Shown: positions 1-11,884, numbered from the stretch's first letter. The stretch: DNA of 64,000 bases from Endozoicomonas gorgoniicola (GCF_025562715.2 NZ_JAPFCC010000001.1:5170001-5234000), one strand, 5' to 3'. Notes: generated by a model from the sequence alone, not told the origin. Made by a program: numbers and translations.

Positions 1-2657
<2,657 letters not shown>

Positions 2658-2806
2658 ATAACGCCAAAGCGATTTGTACTGAAATCGTTCCAGACGATTT
2701 TCAGCACTTCCTCCATCCATGGAGGTCGCCATACACGAGAGTGTGAAGCAAGAAATACAGCTTATTAAGAACAGGATTCCAGAGTTTGCAGTAGCCTAAA
2801 CTGGCA

Positions 2807-2883
2807 GCGGAAAGCGGAAAGCGGAAAGCGGAAAGCGGAAAGCGGAAAGCGGAAAGCGGAAAGCGGAAAGCGGAAAGCGGAAA
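2807..2883 (+). repeat. 11 x 7-bp tandem repeat (GCGGAAA) in the 23S-5S spacer
   Basis: Eleven uninterrupted perfect copies of the heptamer GCGGAAA lie between the 23S 3' end and the 5S start. The tract would be transcribed as part of the pre-rRNA, in the region where rRNA processing takes place. A perfect array of this length suggests slipped-strand expansion and copy number that may vary between rRNA operons or strains. Confidence 0.97.
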
Positions 2884-2905
2884 AACTGCAACTCAAAAAA
2901 GAATT

Positions 2906-3024
2906 TGCCTGGTGACCATAGAGTGTTGGAACCACCCGATCCCATCCCGAACTCGGAAGTGAAACGACACATCGCCGATGGTAGTGTGGGGCTTCCCCAT
3001 GTGAGAGTAGGTCATCGCCAGGCA
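2906..3024 (+). rRNA. rrf: 5S ribosomal RNA
   Basis: About 119 nt, starting TGCCTGGTGACC and ending TCGCCAGGCA, so the two ends pair as the 5S helix I. Internal landmarks GAACCACCCGATCCCATCCC and CCGATGGTAGTGTGGGG match the gammaproteobacterial 5S consensus. It lies about 250 bp after 23S in the same operon. Confidence 0.98.
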
Positions 3025-3033
3025 CTCATTTAG

Positions 3034-3066
3034 AAAACCCCAATCGAGAAATCGGTTGGGGTTTTT
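3034..3066 (+). terminator. Intrinsic terminator of the rRNA operon
   Basis: An inverted repeat of about 12 bp (AAACCCCAATCG / CGGTTGGGGTTT, one G-T wobble) with a short loop, ending in a T run directly after 5S. Confidence 0.9.
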
Positions 3067-3247
3067 GCTGTGTGCTGAAAAAAATAAAGATGTTAACTTA
3101 TTTCTAAAGCCCTCCCCTGCGTTGACAAATATCAACTTAATTTTAAATCACAAAACATATTATTCCCGCATCGCAAATTTCAAGCCATTGTACGCACTGA
3201 TGCCCATATAAACGTCAGTGGTTTGATTTTTTTCTCAAGGGGGATTT

Positions 3248-4492
3248 ATGAGTAAAAGTGGTGAAAAAAAAGAGTGGGGGCTTATTAATAAGCTTTTGAT
3301 TGGTATCGCAGCTGGTATTGTAATCGGACTGTTCGCTAATGAATCAGTTATGAGTGTGATCGGCTCATTCAAACATCTTCTCGGGCAATTTATATTTTTC
3401 ACCATACCACTGGTTATTATTGGCTTTATTGCTCCGGCCATTACACGGCTGCGACATAATGCTAATAAAATGCTGGGCGCAGGTATCAGTATTGCCTATC
3501 TGTCGGCGGTTGGCGCAGCGAGTATGGCTTATGCAGCAGGGCTGTTGATTATTCCACACCTTTCTGTACCTATGTTTGTTGAGGGGCTGCGTACACTTCC
3601 GGAAGCTGGGTTTCAGCTGAACATTCCACCTTTAATGTCTGTTATGACCGCTTTGGTGACTGCTATTTTGCTGGGCATAACCGTTCTGGGAACAAAAGCT
3701 GAGTCTTTTGAAAGAGCGCTGAATGAGTTTGAAGGCATCATGATGATGGTTGTGAAAAAGATGGTGATTCCAGTATTGCCGTTTTTTATTGCAACCACCT
3801 TCGCGGGTCTGGCGTATCAGGGAACACTGACACAACAGCTGCCGGTTTTCTTAAAGGTAGTGGTGCTGGTTCTTATTGGTCATGCTGTCTGGCTGGCAGT
3901 GTTGTATAGCATTGCAGGTGCTATTTCAGGCAAAAACCCTCTGGAAGTGTTAAAGCATTATGGCCCTGCTTACTTAACGGCGGTTGGCACTATGTCCAGC
4001 GCAGCCACTCTGCCGGTTGCTTTAAGTTGCGCCCGTAAATCGAAGGTTCTGACCAAAGATACCGTTGACTTCATGGTGCCTCTGGGGACAACCATTCATC
4101 TGTGCGGCTCAGTTCTGACCGAAACATTCTTCGCCATGGTTATTTCTCTGATGTTATATGGTGCAGTACCGGGCTTTGGCACAATGCTCACCTTTATACT
4201 GTTATTTGGCATTTTTGCTATCGGTGCTCCGGGCGTTCCCGGCGGTACTGTGATGGCGTCAATGGGTATTGTTGTAGGGGTTCTGGGTTTTGACCCAGCG
4301 GGTGTCGCCTTGTTGCTGGCTATTTTTGCCCTGCAGGATAGTTTTGGTACAGCCTGTAATGTTACCGGTGACGGGGCAATTACTCTTATGCTGGAAGGAC
4401 TCTTTAATAAGAATGGAGAACTGGCTGCCGCCGCTTCAGAAGTCAGCGCAAACACCGCTGCAGGAAGTGCAATTCATACTCCAAACTCCTGA
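3248..4492 (+). CDS. Dicarboxylate/amino acid:cation symporter (DAACS/SDF family)
   Basis: A 414-residue multi-pass inner-membrane carrier expected to import an anionic or neutral amino acid or dicarboxylate with Na+ or H+. Family signatures are visible: the HP1-type serine-rich motif TMSSAATLP (about residue 250), PGVPGGTV (about 330), and LQDSFGTACNVTGDG (about 360-375). The usual DRxxDMxRTxxNVxGD is altered here to QDSFGTACNVTGD, so the arginine that often contacts substrate carboxylates is not in its usual place and a substrate cannot be assigned. The start follows a strong AAGGGGG ribosome site. A terminator follows immediately, so it is probably monocistronic. Confidence 0.9.
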   Translation: MSKSGEKKEWGLINKLLIGIAAGIVIGLFANESVMSVIGSFKHLLGQFIFFTIPLVIIGFIAPAITRLRHNANKMLGAGISIAYLSAVGAASMAYAAGLLIIPHLSVPMFVEGLRTLPEAGFQLNIPPLMSVMTALVTAILLGITVLGTKAESFERALNEFEGIMMMVVKKMVIPVLPFFIATTFAGLAYQGTLTQQLPVFLKVVVLVLIGHAVWLAVLYSIAGAISGKNPLEVLKHYGPAYLTAVGTMSSAATLPVALSCARKSKVLTKDTVDFMVPLGTTIHLCGSVLTETFFAMVISLMLYGAVPGFGTMLTFILLFGIFAIGAPGVPGGTVMASMGIVVGVLGFDPAGVALLLAIFALQDSFGTACNVTGDGAITLMLEGLFNKNGELAAAASEVSANTAAGSAIHTPNS

Positions 4493-4505
4493 TCTGTAAA
4501 ACAGA

Positions 4506-4539
4506 AGAGCGTGAAGAGCAGACTTCGCGCTCTTTTTTT
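4506..4539 (+). terminator. Intrinsic terminator after the symporter gene
   Basis: An 11-bp stem (AGAGCGTGAAG / CTTCGCGCTCT, one wobble) with a six-base loop, followed by seven T residues. Confidence 0.9.
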
Positions 4540-4649
4540 GTCTTTAAAAATTGAGTTTCTCATGTGTCGGGTCGTTACGGATACTTTCATCCATCAATGA
4601 GCCTTAGTTTGCATAAAGCACAATGAATACTATTAATGGAGACCGGATA

Positions 4650-5576
4650 GTGAAAATAGTCGTTTATAACAGGGAGGCCGGGGATAAATGGGAAGCAGCG
4701 GTCAAACAGGCTTTTCCTGAAGCCGACGTTCGACAATGGCATGAAAATCAAGGGTCAGGGTGGCTGGCTGATTACGGTGTCATCTGGCAACCACCCATTG
4801 AATTTTTTACAGAACAAACGGCCCTGAAAGCTGTCTTTAATCAGGGGGCGGGTGTTGACCATCTGGTTAATATGGAAGGTCTGCCAGAAGGGCTTCCCAT
4901 CTATAAGTTGCGTGGTGCTGGCATGGAAAAGCTGATGTCAGAATATGTTGCTTATGGGTTAATGCACTTTTACAGAAACTTCGATGTGTATCGTCAGCAG
5001 CAGTCAAAAAACGTCTGGAGGGGTTATAAGGTTGCTGACAAATCCCAGTGGTCAGTGGGTGTATTAGGACTGGGTACCATTGGTACGGCAGTTGCCGAAC
5101 ATATTGCCAGTATGGGCTTCCCGGTTAATGGTTGGAGCCGCAGTCATAAACAGTTCGAAGGGGTCAGAACGTTTACCGGCAAGGATGGTCTGAATGATTT
5201 GTTGAAACAGTCCAGAGTGCTGGTTTCTTTACTGCCAGCGACGGAAGCTACTTACCGGCTACTCAATGAACATTCGCTGGCTCTGCTGCCCGAAGACTCT
5301 GTGCTAATCAATGGCGGACGCGGTTCAGTGGTTGATCTTGATGCGGTTCAGAATCTTCTGGATAAAAAACACCTTCGTGGTGCTGTCCTTGATGTGTTTG
5401 AAAAAGAGCCGCTGGATGAGAACCACCCACTGTGGCAGTACGAGCAGGTGATTATTACGCCCCATATTTCAGCGCCAACCCCGAGGGAAAAGGCGATGGA
5501 GCAGATAGCTTCTTACATTGAACAGTTTGAACTGGGTGTCATACCCGAACCCATTGATCGATCTTTGGGCTATTAA
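4650..5576 (+). CDS. ghrA: Glyoxylate/hydroxypyruvate reductase A
   Basis: A D-2-hydroxyacid dehydrogenase that reduces glyoxylate to glycolate and hydroxypyruvate to glycerate with NADPH in the cytoplasm. The nucleotide-binding loop GLGTIGTAV lies mid-protein. The catalytic Arg is in NGGRGSVVD, the Glu in VFEKEPL and the His in TPHISAPT. Overall similarity to E. coli GhrA runs from KAVFNQGAGVD to the C-terminal DRSLGY. The in-frame ATG at 4623 has no ribosome site. The GTG at 4650 is preceded by TGGAGA at good spacing and gives an N-terminus (VKIVVYN) that aligns with the family, so I prefer it. Length is about 308 residues, normal for GhrA. Confidence 0.9.
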   Translation: MKIVVYNREAGDKWEAAVKQAFPEADVRQWHENQGSGWLADYGVIWQPPIEFFTEQTALKAVFNQGAGVDHLVNMEGLPEGLPIYKLRGAGMEKLMSEYVAYGLMHFYRNFDVYRQQQSKNVWRGYKVADKSQWSVGVLGLGTIGTAVAEHIASMGFPVNGWSRSHKQFEGVRTFTGKDGLNDLLKQSRVLVSLLPATEATYRLLNEHSLALLPEDSVLINGGRGSVVDLDAVQNLLDKKHLRGAVLDVFEKEPLDENHPLWQYEQVIITPHISAPTPREKAMEQIASYIEQFELGVIPEPIDRSLGY

Positions 5577-5635
5577 ACTGGAACTCTGGGAGCGAACCAT
5601 TAAAATACCGCCTTCACGAGATTAAGGGTTTTATT

Positions 5636-6553
5636 ATGGCGATTAACTGGTTTCCCGGGCATATGCACAAGGCTCGAAAGGAGATCAAAAAGGTTATTCC
5701 GGAAGTTGATCTTATCATCGAAGTTCTGGATGCCCGGCTTCCTTTCAGCAGTGGAAACCCACTGGTGCCATCCCTGCGTGGAGATACGCCTTATATCAAG
5801 GTACTCAACAAAAGCGACCTGGCTGACCCGGTGGTGACCCAGCAGTGGCAGCAGCACATGGAGAAGGAAAAAGGTGTAAAGGCTATTGCCACCACCAATA
5901 ACCAGCCAGATAAAGTGCGCGGCCTTTTGCCTCTGGCAGAGAGTATGGTGAACCGTAATCTGGAGTTGAAGCCGTTGCGAGCCATGATTCTGGGGATTCC
6001 CAACGTAGGTAAGTCCACCATGATCAACACTCTGGCGAACCGGATTATTGCCAAAACCGGCAATGTGCCAGCGGTGACCAGGCAGCAGCAACGCATTAAG
6101 TTACCAAATGGCATGATTCTGCTGGATACGCCGGGCTTTCTGTGGCCCAAGCTGGAGCCGGAAGCCTGTGGCTATCGTCTGGCGATTTCCGGTGCCATTA
6201 AGGATGCAGTGATTGAGTATGAAGATATTGCCTACTTTGCGGCTGAATACTTTTTGAAAGCTTATCCGGAAGCTCTGAAGCAACGCTTTCAGATTCACGA
6301 CCTGCCAGACAATGAGATTGAGCTGATGGATGTGATTGCACAGCGACGTAACTGTATGCGTCGTGGTGGTATTGCTGACACTCACAAAGTCTCTGAAATT
6401 CTTCTGAATGAATTCCGCAGTGGTGGCCTTGGTCGTCTGAGCCTGGAAACGCCCGATATTATTGAGCATGAGATAGAAGTTCTGATGGCGCAGAAAGCAG
6501 AGGAAGAAGACCGGAAAGACGCAAAAAAAACTTCCCGCAAAAAAAGGCGATAG
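5636..6553 (+). CDS. ylqF: Ribosome biogenesis GTPase YlqF/RbgA
   Basis: A circularly permuted GTPase that assists late maturation of the large ribosomal subunit. The motif order is the permuted one: G4 NKSD (about residue 59) comes first, then G1 GIPNVGKST (about 122), then G3 DTPG (about 164). The N-terminal INWFPGHMHKA is the classic YlqF signature. The C-terminus is very basic (KKTSRKKRR), consistent with rRNA binding. AAGGG precedes the ATG. It is 305 residues, slightly longer than the Bacillus protein (about 282). Confidence 0.93.
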   Translation: MAINWFPGHMHKARKEIKKVIPEVDLIIEVLDARLPFSSGNPLVPSLRGDTPYIKVLNKSDLADPVVTQQWQQHMEKEKGVKAIATTNNQPDKVRGLLPLAESMVNRNLELKPLRAMILGIPNVGKSTMINTLANRIIAKTGNVPAVTRQQQRIKLPNGMILLDTPGFLWPKLEPEACGYRLAISGAIKDAVIEYEDIAYFAAEYFLKAYPEALKQRFQIHDLPDNEIELMDVIAQRRNCMRRGGIADTHKVSEILLNEFRSGGLGRLSLETPDIIEHEIEVLMAQKAEEEDRKDAKKTSRKKRR

Positions 6554-6674
6554 CTCAGCAAGATGATCTTCTAATCAGATTTGAAGTCAGGCGGTAAAAA
6601 CAGAACCGCCTTACTTCCCTCTTTCAGTCGTGCTACGTTTACTCAGATAAAAAGAATAATAAACAGGTTCTATA

Positions 6675-9113
6675 ATGCAGCTGTCACTCAAAGCAAAGTC
6701 GCTGAAACAAAGGTGGCTTATGCGATTTTTTTTGCTCACCTTTTCTTTATTGCTGATTCCTTTTTTGTGGATAACTAATACACTGCGGGGCAGTCTTCCG
6801 ACACTGAACGGCAATGTTCAGGTACAGGGGATTGATTTCCCTGTCACTATTGAACGTGACAGCTACGGTGTTCCCTCGATAATTGGCAATAACCGGACAG
6901 ATGTCGCTTTTTCCACAGGTTATCTTCATGCTCAGGAACGCTTTTTTCAGATGGATCTCGGGCGACGAAATTCTGCCGGTGAATTGTCGGAGCTGGTGGG
7001 TTCAGTTGCACTTGAACACGATAAACGACAACGGAAGCATCGATTCAGGCTGGTTGCTCAGCAGGCAGAAACATTGCTGCCCGACAAGCATCTGCAAATT
7101 CTTAACGCTTACACAAAAGGTGTAAATGCTGGTCTGGTGGATCTGGATTCTAAACCCTTTGAATACTGGTTATTAAATGTTGAGCCACAACCCTGGGCCA
7201 ATGAAGATACCTTTCTGACAGTGTTCAGCATGTATCTGGACTTAAACGACGGCGATGCAGGGTTAGACAAGACTAAAGGGTATCTGGAACAGGTCGTTCC
7301 CAGAGAGGTTGTTGAATTTCTGTCACCTTTGCCAACACGCTGGGATTCTCCTCTGGTTGCAGACAGCCTTCCCGTACCAGCCTTGCCAGATTCAGGGCAG
7401 GTGAACCTTCGTGACAAGCCGCTGAGTACCTATAAAAACCTGACGGGAACATTGGTTGAAGAGGCTGCCATTGGCAGCAACAACTGGGCGGTATCCGGTG
7501 CATTGACCCGCCATGGTGGCGCTATTGTCGAGAATGATATGCATCTGAACCACAGGGTTCCCAATGTCTGGTACCGGGCGCAGTTTCGATTCCCTCACCC
7601 GGATAACAGTCATCCTGATGTTCGAATAACCGGTGTTACCCTGCCGGGAACTCCGATTATTGTTGTTGGCAGCAATGGTTACGTGGCCTGGAGTTTTACC
7701 AACAGTTATGGCGACTGGGTCGATCTGGTGACTCTGGATGCAGAAGACAATGTTTATCAGACGAATGAAGGTTTTGAGTCTTTGTATCAATGGTCTGAAA
7801 CAATTCTTGTCAAAGGTCAGGAGCCTGTCGTCGTTGACTATCAGGCCACTCGGTGGGGGCCGGTTGTTGAATCGATTTCGGGGGATAAGCAGTACGCTTT
7901 ACGCTGGACGGCACATAAGCCAAACGCAACAAATCTCAATCTAATTGAGCTGGAAACGGCTACGACGACCAGGCAGGCGATGACTATTGCCAATACCAGC
8001 GGTATCCCTCCACAGAATTTTACAGTGGGAGATCGTCACGGCAGCATCGGCTGGACAATCGCAGGCCGAATACCATCAAGAATTGAACTGGACTCAACGT
8101 ACCCCCTCCCGTGGGATCAGGCAGACTTACAGTGGTCGCGTTGGCTGACAGCCGATGAATACCCGACCGTGATCAACCCTGAGTCACACCGGATATGGAC
8201 TGCTAATGCCCGGGTGGCTTCCGGTGACAGTTATAAAAAGCTGGGTAATGGTGGCTATGCGCCTGGGCCAAGACAGTTGCAGATACGAAATGCCCTGATG
8301 AATCTTGAACAGGCTGATGAAGACGCCATGTTGGCGGTTGCCCTGGATCATCGGGGCATTTATATGAACGACTGGCGACAGTTAGCCCTGAAGGCTTTAA
8401 CAGAATCTGCAAGGGTGGGTCATAGCGGACGAGAGTCGTTTTATCGCTATTTGTCAGAATGGTCTGGTAAAGCAGCGGTTGATGATGTTGGTTATCGCCT
8501 GGCCCGGGAGTTTAACGACAATGTAACGCTTAAAGTACTGCAATCGCTGGGGCGCTACTTTCTGTCCCAGTCAGAGTTGTCCCTGTCAGAAAGCACTTCC
8601 CCGGATATTGATGACAGCTGGTTGCAGAGGTTAAACCATGAAGAGGAAATGATCTGGCGGTTGCTGGATGAGCGCCCGATGCACTGGCTCAGCCCTCAGT
8701 ATGAAAGCTGGGATGAACTGTTGCTGGAATCCATTGATGACGTCATTGAAACCCTTGGCGGGGAGTCCGGGCTGGCTCGGGCAAGCTGGGGACAACGCAA
8801 TACGGCTAAAATTAACCATCCTCTCAGTTCTGCCCTGCCAGTTATTGGTCAGTGGCTGAATATGCCTGCGGTACCGTTAAGTGGAGACACCTGGACTCCC
8901 AAGGCACAAAAGCCCTCTTCAGGTGTCTCTGAGCGGATAGTTGTTGCGCCAGGGCGTGAGGCTGATGGCATTTTCCACATGCCCGGAGGCCAGAGCGGGC
9001 ATCCGTTATCACCTTTTTACAAGCTGGGCTACATGGATTGGGTAAATGGCAGTAAGACACCTTTTTTACCACAGGAAACCCAATATAGATTAACGTTGCA
9101 GCCTGACAGCTAA
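6675..9113 (+). CDS. Penicillin acylase family protein (Ntn hydrolase)
   Basis: An 812-residue member of the penicillin amidase/acyl-homoserine-lactone acylase family (peptidase S45). An N-terminal hydrophobic segment (RFFLLTFSLLLIPFLW) acts as signal or anchor. The alpha-chain region contains DSYGVPSI and the helix GYLHAQERFFQMD. The autocatalytic junction is GSNNWAVSG (about residue 267), where the Ser becomes the N-terminal nucleophile of the beta chain. HMPGGQSGHPLSPFY near the C-terminus is also typical. Such enzymes cleave amide bonds of penicillins, N-acyl homoserine lactones or other acyl amides; substrate cannot be read from sequence. Export to the periplasm is expected. Confidence 0.9.
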   Translation: MQLSLKAKSLKQRWLMRFFLLTFSLLLIPFLWITNTLRGSLPTLNGNVQVQGIDFPVTIERDSYGVPSIIGNNRTDVAFSTGYLHAQERFFQMDLGRRNSAGELSELVGSVALEHDKRQRKHRFRLVAQQAETLLPDKHLQILNAYTKGVNAGLVDLDSKPFEYWLLNVEPQPWANEDTFLTVFSMYLDLNDGDAGLDKTKGYLEQVVPREVVEFLSPLPTRWDSPLVADSLPVPALPDSGQVNLRDKPLSTYKNLTGTLVEEAAIGSNNWAVSGALTRHGGAIVENDMHLNHRVPNVWYRAQFRFPHPDNSHPDVRITGVTLPGTPIIVVGSNGYVAWSFTNSYGDWVDLVTLDAEDNVYQTNEGFESLYQWSETILVKGQEPVVVDYQATRWGPVVESISGDKQYALRWTAHKPNATNLNLIELETATTTRQAMTIANTSGIPPQNFTVGDRHGSIGWTIAGRIPSRIELDSTYPLPWDQADLQWSRWLTADEYPTVINPESHRIWTANARVASGDSYKKLGNGGYAPGPRQLQIRNALMNLEQADEDAMLAVALDHRGIYMNDWRQLALKALTESARVGHSGRESFYRYLSEWSGKAAVDDVGYRLAREFNDNVTLKVLQSLGRYFLSQSELSLSESTSPDIDDSWLQRLNHEEEMIWRLLDERPMHWLSPQYESWDELLLESIDDVIETLGGESGLARASWGQRNTAKINHPLSSALPVIGQWLNMPAVPLSGDTWTPKAQKPSSGVSERIVVAPGREADGIFHMPGGQSGHPLSPFYKLGYMDWVNGSKTPFLPQETQYRLTLQPDS

Positions 9114-9115
9114 AG

Positions 9116-9319
9116 CTAATAAGTCGTTTCAGGAATGGCAGGAAGAAATTGCCCCTGAAGATCCTGCTGGTAGGCTTCAGGCAGCTCATCGGGCTCATAG
9201 TTAAGCATGACGGCAAAGTTCCGCAGGTCTTTCTGCCGCTGCTCAGACTGGGTGCAAGGGGTATGGTTGTCGGTATAAAACAGAATTCGATCCGCCTGGT
9301 CAGGTTCGAGCTGAGACAT
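9116..9319 (-). CDS. Small hypothetical protein, 67 residues (weak)
   Basis: An acidic, soluble 67-residue ORF converging on the end of the acylase gene with a two-base gap. It is rich in Glu, Gln and Asp, has no membrane segment and contains two Cys-free halves apart from one Cys. Its composition looks protein-like, which the overlapping plus-strand frame does not, but there is no clear ribosome site upstream of the ATG and I recognise no family. Confidence 0.35.
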   Translation of the reverse strand: MSQLEPDQADRILFYTDNHTPCTQSEQRQKDLRNFAVMLNYEPDELPEAYQQDLQGQFLPAIPETTY

Positions 9320-9419
9320 CGTGTAGTTTGTATCAGGCGACGGCAGGCTTGTGATATCTCCAGCTTCCGACCTTTTGTTTAATAAAAGACCTGAATTCAG
9401 GAGAAATCAGGGTAATGCA

Positions 9420-10289
9420 ATGAATAGAAAATACATTTATAAATTTCTTCCTTATTTTTTAATATTAATTTCTAATCTTGCTCAGTCAAAATACAGACCG
9501 GAACGTTTTGTTCAACCTTTTACCAAAGTTCCGGCAGGTACTTTACAATGGGTTGTTCAGATTAATAATCAGTTTGGTAGGTGGTGTACAGCAATGCTCA
9601 TATCAGACAGACATGTTCTGACTTCTGCCCATTGTCTTTTACCAGAAGAAGAAACTAAAAATTTAAAAATAGAATTTGTTAACACAAAAAATCGGTTTAT
9701 AAAAAGGGCAATCAGATACATTATTCACCCTGATTATTTTGATCCTGATTCAGCTACAGACATAGCTATAATTGAGCTGGAATCCCCAGTGCACACTATC
9801 AGAACACCTAACGCTGACTTTAATTCAATCTGTCCGGGCTATCTTTCGAATATCCAAAACCCTATGGTTGCAGGCTATGGTGGAGGAACACTATTAAAGC
9901 TAATAGATTTGAGCTGGGATAAACATTGCATTAACAAGGAGCTTAGAACCAGCTACGCAGGAGTGGCACAAGGAGGTGATTCTGGTTCGCCTCTGTTTTA
10001 TGATTTTAAAAATGAAACCAATGTACTAGGTGTTCTTAGTGCCAATCGCTTTTATCCCGATAATACAAACAGACTTATTTTTATGTCTTTGTCATGGCAA
10101 AAGCAATTTATTAACGATCATATTCAATTAAGCAAAACGTACAACCTTGAACGCAGTAAATATTATATTTCTGGCCGATCACTTAATATCGGTAACTGGA
10201 CTGAAATATCAGGTGCGTTATTCACATCAGCTAACAAAATCATTTATTTGGTAAGTGGCACAGTGTTATTTATAAATCTTCAATTTTAA
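9420..10289 (+). CDS. Secreted trypsin-like serine protease (S1 family)
   Basis: About 289 residues. A short hydrophobic N-terminal signal (KFLPYFLILISNLAQS) is followed by a chymotrypsin-fold domain. The catalytic triad is visible: His in LTSAHC, Asp in DIAIIEL and Ser in GGDSGSPL. The domain starts near VPAGTLQWVVQI rather than the canonical IVGG, so zymogen activation may be atypical. About 50 residues follow the protease domain without a recognised motif. The upstream ATG at 9351 lacks a ribosome site; the ATG at 9420 has AGGGT six bases before it. The gene is visibly more AT-rich than its neighbours, which suggests transfer. Confidence 0.85.
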   Translation: MNRKYIYKFLPYFLILISNLAQSKYRPERFVQPFTKVPAGTLQWVVQINNQFGRWCTAMLISDRHVLTSAHCLLPEEETKNLKIEFVNTKNRFIKRAIRYIIHPDYFDPDSATDIAIIELESPVHTIRTPNADFNSICPGYLSNIQNPMVAGYGGGTLLKLIDLSWDKHCINKELRTSYAGVAQGGDSGSPLFYDFKNETNVLGVLSANRFYPDNTNRLIFMSLSWQKQFINDHIQLSKTYNLERSKYYISGRSLNIGNWTEISGALFTSANKIIYLVSGTVLFINLQF

Positions 10290-10414
10290 GAATCACAGAG
10301 CAAACGCCTCAAGTTCGTTCAGGGCTTCTCCCTTCACCCGACACAGCTTCGGTACGCCGCTGAAGCAGGCATTATAGAGTTAAGCAGTTAATGGATCCCA
10401 AACGGTAAAAGCAG

Positions 10415-10443
10415 CCGGAAAAGCACAGGCTGTGCTTTTCCGG
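10415..10443 (-). terminator. Perfect 13-bp stem-loop after ispG
   Basis: CCGGAAAAGCACA / TGTGCTTTTCCGG with a three-base loop, between the convergent protease and ispG genes. It is probably the ispG terminator, although there is no long T run on the minus strand. Confidence 0.6.
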
Positions 10444-10470
10444 GATAGATTTCCTGGATCTGAGCGCGGA

Positions 10471-11706
10471 TTAACTGGAAGCGATCAGGTCACTTCGGGG
10501 CGGATAATTCTTGTGAACATAGTCTTCGATCATCTGCTTGTATTCGTCAGCAATGTTTTCGCCTTTAAGCGTTTTCACTTTTTTACCGTCTACAAACACG
10601 GGCGCTGAAGGCGCTTCTCCGGTTCCTGGCAAACTGATGCCAATATTGGCATGCTTGCTTTCGCCGGGGCCATTCACAACACAGCCCATTACGGCGACTT
10701 TCATATCTTCAACGCCGACCAGCTGATGCCTCCAGGTCACCATTTTGGTGCGTAGGAAAACATCCACTTCATCGGTCAGTACCCGGAAAAAGGTGCTGGT
10801 GGTTCGACCACAGCCGGGGCAGGCGGTTACTTCTGGTGCAAAACTGCGAACTTCCAGTGCCTGAAGAATTTGTTGGGAAACAATGACTTCACGATCACGA
10901 CTGCCATTGGGTTCGGGGGTCAGTGAAGTGCGGATGGTATTACCAATACCCTGCTGCAACAGAATGCCCATGGCGATACTGGATGCGACGATACCCTTAC
11001 TGCCCATACCCGCTTCCGTCAGTCCCAGGTGCAGGGCGTACTGGCAGCGGTCAGCGAGCATCTGGTAAACACAGATCAGATCCTGTACACGGGAAACCTT
11101 GCAGGAGATAACAATTTTGTCCTTCCCAAGGCCATGCTCAACCGCCGCATTGGCACTGGTGATGGCAGACAGAACCAGTGCTTCGTGCAGAATTTCCTGG
11201 GACGGTTTCGGGTTATCCGATCTGGCGTTTTCATCCATTAAACGGGTCGACAGCTCTTTATCCAGGCTGCCCCAGTTCACACCAATACGCACAGGCTTGT
11301 CGTATTTAATGGCGACATCAATCATGGCATTGAAACGGTCGTCTTTCTTATTACCAAAGCCGACGTTTCCGGGGTTGATGCGGTACTTGTCCAGCAGCCG
11401 GGCGGTTTCGTCGTATTTGGTCAGCAGCAAATGACCGTTGTAATGGAAGTCACCGACAATTGGTACATGGTAACCATCGGCACGTAGCTGACGGTAGATT
11501 TCAGGCACTGCGGCGGCTGCTTCTTCGGTGTTGACCGTTACCCGGACAATTTCCGAGCCAGCGTCTGCCAGCAGCTTGATCTGGGCCACGGTCTTTTCAA
11601 CATCGGCAGTGTCCGTATCGGTCATGGACTGAACAACCACAGGGGCATCACCGCCTATGGTGACAGGTCCAACCTTAACTGAATGGGTTTGATGGCGTGA
11701 GCCCAT
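10471..11706 (-). CDS. ispG: 4-hydroxy-3-methylbut-2-enyl diphosphate synthase (flavodoxin), long form
   Basis: The penultimate enzyme of the MEP isoprenoid pathway: it reduces methylerythritol cyclodiphosphate to HMBPP using a [4Fe-4S] cluster. Cluster ligands are in CPGCGR (two Cys) and GCVVNGPGE (one Cys), with the matching Glu in the latter. N-terminal VVVQSMT and RINPGNVG are family signatures. At 411 residues it is about 40 longer than the E. coli-type enzyme (372). The extra residues sit in the middle (SDNPKPSQE region) and before the C-terminus, as in the longer alpha/betaproteobacterial type. It is also not next to hisS/rodZ, the usual gammaproteobacterial setting. GGAGG lies upstream of the ATG. 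Confidence 0.93.
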   Translation of the reverse strand: MGSRHQTHSVKVGPVTIGGDAPVVVQSMTDTDTADVEKTVAQIKLLADAGSEIVRVTVNTEEAAAAVPEIYRQLRADGYHVPIVGDFHYNGHLLLTKYDETARLLDKYRINPGNVGFGNKKDDRFNAMIDVAIKYDKPVRIGVNWGSLDKELSTRLMDENARSDNPKPSQEILHEALVLSAITSANAAVEHGLGKDKIVISCKVSRVQDLICVYQMLADRCQYALHLGLTEAGMGSKGIVASSIAMGILLQQGIGNTIRTSLTPEPNGSRDREVIVSQQILQALEVRSFAPEVTACPGCGRTTSTFFRVLTDEVDVFLRTKMVTWRHQLVGVEDMKVAVMGCVVNGPGESKHANIGISLPGTGEAPSAPVFVDGKKVKTLKGENIADEYKQMIEDYVHKNYPPRSDLIASS

Positions 11707-11840
11707 TAAGCTGAATCCTCCGGGGAAGTGAGTATTAGAGAATATAAAATTCCTCCAAGTTTATCACTAATCGATAAGGGCGTACGGATAGAGTCGCTCA
11801 TGACGGTTTAAGTACAAAACACGATCAGAATAAAGACTGT

Positions 11841-11854
11841 ACTGGTGTACTATT
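11841..11854 (+). promoter_or_regulatory. Candidate Trp repressor operator upstream of trpR
   Basis: The sequence ACTGGTGTACTATT matches the trp operator core ACTAGTTAACTAGT at 10 of 14 positions and lies 30 bp before the trpR ATG. It sits in the divergent ispG/trpR interval, inside a larger dyad (GTACTG ... CAGTAC). It is where autoregulation by TrpR would be expected. Confidence 0.5.
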
Positions 11855-11884
11855 ACGGCAGTACGATTTTTTTGGATTCAAGCA

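Noticed and set aside
2807..2883. Heptamer array considered as a CRISPR
   Set aside because: Units are contiguous with no spacers; it is a simple tandem repeat. No CRISPR array or cas gene is visible in the window.
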